The notes below the pieces were generated by a model. That model saw only the letters and a program-made list of their open reading frames with translations, did no database searches and was not told the origin of the DNA. DNA of 64,000 nt, from contig NZ_JAIZEN010000001.1 in NCBI RefSeq assembly GCF_024189295.1, positions 496,001 to 560,000 of the forward strand, in the 5' to 3' direction. Shown here in pieces: positions 60,657 through 64,000 of the stretch. Every line of letters starts with the position of its first letter. The first letter of the stretch is position 1. This DNA is from Halobacillus sp. A1. Its GTDB lineage: Bacteria; Bacillota; Bacilli; Bacillales; Halobacillaceae. Made by a program: the position numbers and the translations under genes.

Positions 60657-61224
60657 CTAGTACACAACACAGGAAACCCTTGCTATGCAGGGGTTTTTCT
60701 TGTATATAAAGTTAATACAGATATGGAGTAAATAGGCTGATACAGGTGAAATGGGGACGTATTGGGGACGTATTTCTTAAAAACCGCTTTTTTGGTGATA
60801 GAACCACTCATAAAATCACACAGAGTTCTCTCTTTTGTTGATGAACAGTTCTGTTATTATTAACTTCCATCTGGGGGGACGAATGATCCTACTAACTTCC
60901 AGTTAACTTGCGAACATTGCAACAAGTCAAAAGGTGACAGGAGCACAATGTACCATAGTTTAGGAGCTAGATTTTGGGAAAATGAGAATCTTTTCCCAAA
61001 ATAATTTTCTGATTGTGTATTTTCTCGAATGTTATAGCTGTTATAGACAATTCTTTTGTATATGTGAGTCATCAAGAGTTCTGTAATTTTAGAGTTGACC
61101 GTGCGACTTATAACAAATCGATCAGATGGCAATTTACCTTTAATTAGAGTATTAAACAATCGAGGCGATTATTTAATAAGAATATCGCCCTTATTTTATT
61201 TAATTAATAAGAGGAGGGAGTTTA
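60657..61224. other. Non-coding start of the tRNA-associated island
   Basis: After the tRNA terminator this stretch has two tandem GGGGACGTATT units at about 60752-60773 and is otherwise very AT-rich, with no gene recognised. A GGCGAT/ATCGCC hairpin with T-rich tail lies at 61164-61197, before the HEPN-motif gene. No second copy of the tRNA end was seen. Confidence 0.5.
60673..60702 (+). terminator. Terminator of tRNA-Ala
   Basis: AAACCCTTGC pairs with GCAGGGGTTT (one bulge) and five T follow. Confidence 0.82.
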
Positions 61225-62442
61225 TTGAGTATTAAATTTATTCCTGATGATTTAAGACAAGAGGTAAGTGAACTGTTAGATTTTTTTGAAAGACATTCTA
61301 TTGGGTGTAACTTTGTATTAGACGATTCTGAAGAAGACGATGAAGAAGACGTAATAGATGAGAATTATGAACTATTGGTTTGGTTTCCAGAATCCTACTC
61401 GGATGAAACTTATCCTATTGGGGAATTACTTGACGTAGTTTATGAAGCTAATCGGTATAGAGTGTTTAATGAGTATAAGTTTATTGGTAAAAGAGTAGCA
61501 CTTTTTTATATAGACAGCCAGTTACAAGAACTAATGCATGTGCATGGTATCGATATACCTGCTACAAAAGAAATAATAGACGACCAAGAATACGTAATTG
61601 AAGTGGTAAGTGGTTTAACAAGTTATGGAATTAAATTAATAATGGATAAGAAATATGACGATCATGTACCTCCCATAGACGATTACGACAATTTTATAGA
61701 AATACGTGCGGAGGACTCGGTAGATGAGAGCATAGCAGAAAGCTTAATTGAAGCATATTTATTTGAGTTGAAATCCACTTTAGGGATTAGTATTCATTTG
61801 TCTGCTAGGCTTATGAGCGGTGACTCTCACTATGATGAATTAGATTGCAATGATGATACTACGAGGCTTAGACCATTATTACGTGGAAAAGGAGTAGAAG
61901 AATTACTAAAGTTATACAATTCTTCTTTGAATACTTCGAATACTGAGATTCTTGTATTAAATTATACAAAAGTAATAGAATATGTTTCTCAGACAGTTAT
62001 TCAACAAGATTTAATTAATTCGGTTTCTAAGAAATTGTTTAGTTCAAGAGCTCTTAATCCAGATGCTAACTATATTATGGAATTAAGTAAAGTGTTTGAA
62101 GGAAATAGAACAAATCAAAAGGATTATTTTGCTATTAAATTGACTATCGAAACATGTTGTGACTTATATGAAATCAGAGAACAAGCACCAAATTTCCTGA
62201 AATTCACCAAGAAATTAAATCACGATAGCAAAGATAGTGACAAAATAAAAGCTGTTGAAGAAGTAGCTAATGCTATTAGTAATACTAGAAATATGTTTGC
62301 TCATGCTAAAACAAATTATGAAAAGAAGGGCATGGAGTGCCCATCCGAACAATTAGGAGATTTCACCAAGTGTTTAGATATCCTATCTCAACAAGTTATT
62401 AGGTGGTTTGCGAAAGAGCATGAAGATAATAGAGTAGTATAG
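61225..62442 (+). CDS. Hypothetical protein with HEPN-like C-terminal RNase motif
   Basis: 405 residues; TTG start behind GAGGAGGGAG. The N-terminal 200 residues are acidic and unrecognised. The C-terminal third is helical and contains VANAISNTRNMFAHAKTNY, which gives Arg-x4-His (RNMFAH), the catalytic signature of HEPN ribonucleases used in many toxin and abortive-infection systems. No partner gene is adjacent. It sits in a tRNA-adjacent island with integrase debris and is more AT-rich than its neighbours. A defence or toxin role is inferred; no family can be named with confidence. Confidence 0.6.
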   Translation: MSIKFIPDDLRQEVSELLDFFERHSIGCNFVLDDSEEDDEEDVIDENYELLVWFPESYSDETYPIGELLDVVYEANRYRVFNEYKFIGKRVALFYIDSQLQELMHVHGIDIPATKEIIDDQEYVIEVVSGLTSYGIKLIMDKKYDDHVPPIDDYDNFIEIRAEDSVDESIAESLIEAYLFELKSTLGISIHLSARLMSGDSHYDELDCNDDTTRLRPLLRGKGVEELLKLYNSSLNTSNTEILVLNYTKVIEYVSQTVIQQDLINSVSKKLFSSRALNPDANYIMELSKVFEGNRTNQKDYFAIKLTIETCCDLYEIREQAPNFLKFTKKLNHDSKDSDKIKAVEEVANAISNTRNMFAHAKTNYEKKGMECPSEQLGDFTKCLDILSQQVIRWFAKEHEDNRVV

Positions 62443-62509
62443 TTCTAAAAGATGTTGTTCTATCACTTTATCCATTAAAGGGGCCAAATAAGGGGAATCG
62501 CTTCTTTAT

Positions 62510-62815
62510 TTATGTATTATCTATCTTAGGACGCTTCACACTTCTAACAGGATTCTCTTTAATTAGTATCCATTCTTGAGCCCGGCTAAATATATCTTCA
62601 AGGACACGATAATGATATAAGACACTTGTTGAAGCTAAACCGCCTGCTTTACCATCTTTTCTTACTACATCATGTCCTAGACTATCTAAGTAATTAATAA
62701 TATGGATTGGCTTAATTTCATCTATTTTGGATTGAAAGTTTACGATATGTTGAACAACCAACTCCTTCTTTTGAAGTATGCTAGAAAATTCCTTTAAGAC
62801 CTAGTAATATTCCTT
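62510..62815 (-). pseudogene. Tyrosine integrase fragment (core-binding domain only)
   Basis: The minus-strand frame (ORF 62510-62761, with homologous sequence reaching back to about 62815) carries a SAM-like core-binding domain: HIINYLDSL, LASTSVLYHYRVLEDIFSRAQEW, NPVRSVKRPK. It stops there, without the catalytic RHRY domain, so it is a broken remnant. With the tRNA at 60.6 kb it marks an old integrative element. Confidence 0.72.
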
Positions 62816-63195
62816 TCTCGTAAAACTTTTCCCAATTCATCAAGATGACTGATGGAAGTGTCGGATTTTTTTCAGCCAAATTCAATGACAAGAGATTCTA
62901 ATAGGGCTATTGCAGGCAGAATGGTGTATTGTTTTTCGCTGCTTTTTGTGTTGAGCACTATAGAACTGTATGATGCAGCTGGGCAGGATGGGAGGTCTGT
63001 AATGAGGATAATGGATACACCTCTTTTATGTAGGAATTTCGCTACTTTTACACTTTGAGTAGTGTAAGGTGCATTGGCCACTAGAATGAGCGTATCTTTA
63101 TCCGTGAGACGAGAAGCACGATCGTAAATAAAATGACTTTCGTGGGTGAGCTGCATAATATGAGGATAGAACTCTTCCATAAGGTGACCAAAATC
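62794..63195 (-). pseudogene. RpiR-family regulator fragment (C-terminal SIS part)
   Basis: On the minus strand from about 63195 the frame shows DKDTLILVANAPYTTQSVKVAKFLHKRGVSIILITD and ALLESLVIEFG, typical of the SIS sugar-phosphate binding domain of RpiR regulators. A TGA at 62872-62874 interrupts the frame, but the tail KKSDTSISHLDELGKVLRE continues in the same frame to a TAA at 62794. A single C-to-T change of CGA would explain the stop. The N-terminal HTH is missing. Confidence 0.75.
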
Positions 63196-63640
63196 GCGGT
63201 TAAGTCCAGACAAAGCTGATATTAAGAAGAGAACCGTAGCGGTTACAATCACGTTTACTTGGAAGGTTGTCGTATTCGGAATACCGTAAGAAAAATTTAA
63301 CCCACCGGTGATCTGCAGGGCACTTAACCCCAGCGTGCTTGCGACACCGATGGCTGTGATAAATACAGCAAGGATATCAATGGTCTTTCTCATCGGCGAA
63401 TAAATTTTGTCGCCTAAAATGGGGTAAAAGATGGAACTTATCGTTGCAGGCAAATCTTTTCTATACTGAAAGTATGCAAGTCCCAGGCCTAGCAAGGCAA
63501 AAATCGCCCAAGGGTGAAGGCCCCAATGAAAAAAACATATTTCATAGATAGGGCTGCGCTGTCCACACTGGAGGCCTCCACGTAAGGAGGGTTAGCAAAA
63601 GGCTGCACCCCCACAACGGCTCCTATTGGGGACAGGTATC
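63195..63640 (-). pseudogene. BCCT transporter fragment, frameshifted and fused to the RpiR fragment
   Basis: Minus strand. HWGLHPWAIFALLGLGLAYFQYRKDLP, SSIFYPILGDKIYSP and ITAIGVASTLGLSALQITGG are BCCT helices 4-7. Upstream PFANPPYVEASSVDSAALSMKYVFF continues the same protein in another frame, so a shift occurred at the A7 run 63529-63535. At about 63195 the frame passes straight into the RpiR fragment with no spacer. The gene is broken at both ends. Confidence 0.72.
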
Positions 63641-64000
63641 GCCCACTCTTTGAATACAACTATCCCATATGTCACTTTTGTCTTAGGGTTATCCTTGGTA
63701 AGATTAATAATAGTAAGTATGATGACAAAAGATCCGGTAAAAGTTAGAAAAGAAAAATTTGAACAAGAAAGTGCGGCCAGTACTGAAAGAGGATAAATAT
63801 GTAATAGAAAAGTTACCCACGTCACTAGTATTGAAGAAACTCGAGTAATTAACAACATGTTCCTTTGGGGCGGATTTGGGGCAGGATTTCATTATTATTG
63901 CCCCATTTTTATTTGGACCCATCACTTTTAATCCCAAAAAAGCTTAATTTGCTGGTATTACAACCATCCTCATTTAGTTTGATCATATGTACTCCCAAGT
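63641..64000. other. Unresolved end of the window
   Basis: An 88-codon minus-strand frame (63592-63858) contains hydrophobic segments but no recognised family; it could be further decayed membrane-protein sequence. No promoter, RNA or repeat was identified. Confidence 0.4.

Noticed and set aside
60657-64000. Second tRNA-Ala 3' end as an attachment site
   Set aside because: I looked for a repeat of the tRNA end to the right and saw none in the window.

Overview
The window reads as the chromosome of a low-GC, endospore-forming Gram-positive bacterium of the Bacillaceae, most like the moderate halophiles (Halobacillus, Pontibacillus and relatives). Grounds: strong AGGAGG-type ribosome sites, SigA-type promoters, Rho-independent terminators after most genes, gene order shared with the Bacillus subtilis yfj-yfk region (yfkJIH, yfkD, pdaA, yfjP), a bacillithiol gene (bshB2), a sporulation-type sensor kinase, acid-rich lipoproteins, an intact BCCT osmolyte carrier and a TRAP-type trp leader. 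Assignments come from reading the sequence and from memory of protein families; no database search was possible.

Layout. 0-6.7 kb: truncated EAL phosphodiesterase, Na+/alanine symporter, yfkJIH, amino-acid ABC uptake genes. 6.8-13.6 kb: a zinc-homeostasis block of four transcription units (FAD oxidoreductase; YcgR/YcgQ-like pair; znuC-znuB-zur; His-rich znuA), each preceded by one or more Zur-like inverted repeats. 13.6-28.4 kb: MFS carrier, OsmC protein, yfkD, NhaC-type antiporter, pdaA, yfjP, a three-PAS sporulation-type histidine kinase split by a frameshift at an A7 run, YitT protein, acyl-CoA synthetase. 29.5-47.4 kb: BCCT carrier, PilZ protein, M3 peptidase, pterin dehydratase, RluA-type enzyme, NarL-type two-component pair, typA, bshB2, nadE, msrA, an SMR efflux pair with a TetR regulator. 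47.5-53.5 kb: PAS-STAS protein, acetyltransferase, SDR, a yxlEFG-like ABC set. 53.6-60.4 kb: complete trpEDCFBA plus trpG, with a leader carrying eleven regularly spaced (G/U)AG-type triplets that look like a TRAP site. 60.6-64 kb: tRNA-Ala(GGC) followed by an island remnant with a HEPN-motif protein, an integrase fragment and broken BCCT and RpiR fragments.

The most striking unexplained structure is a family of long, GC-rich, composite palindromic repeats between genes: four nearly complete copies (about 4.4-5.0, 18.65-19.4, 36.2-37.1 and 49.7-50.7 kb) and several fragments. A complete copy has inverted ends beginning GGCTnnnTTAAAG, a shared sub-end motif (TAGTGGAAGACTCAGTTTCG), and a large hairpin inside each end. 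The hairpin cores are conserved, but the arms differ between copies while staying complementary within each copy. Two copies have AT-rich direct repeats at their borders. It looks like a non-autonomous mobile element family and is the best candidate here for something undescribed.
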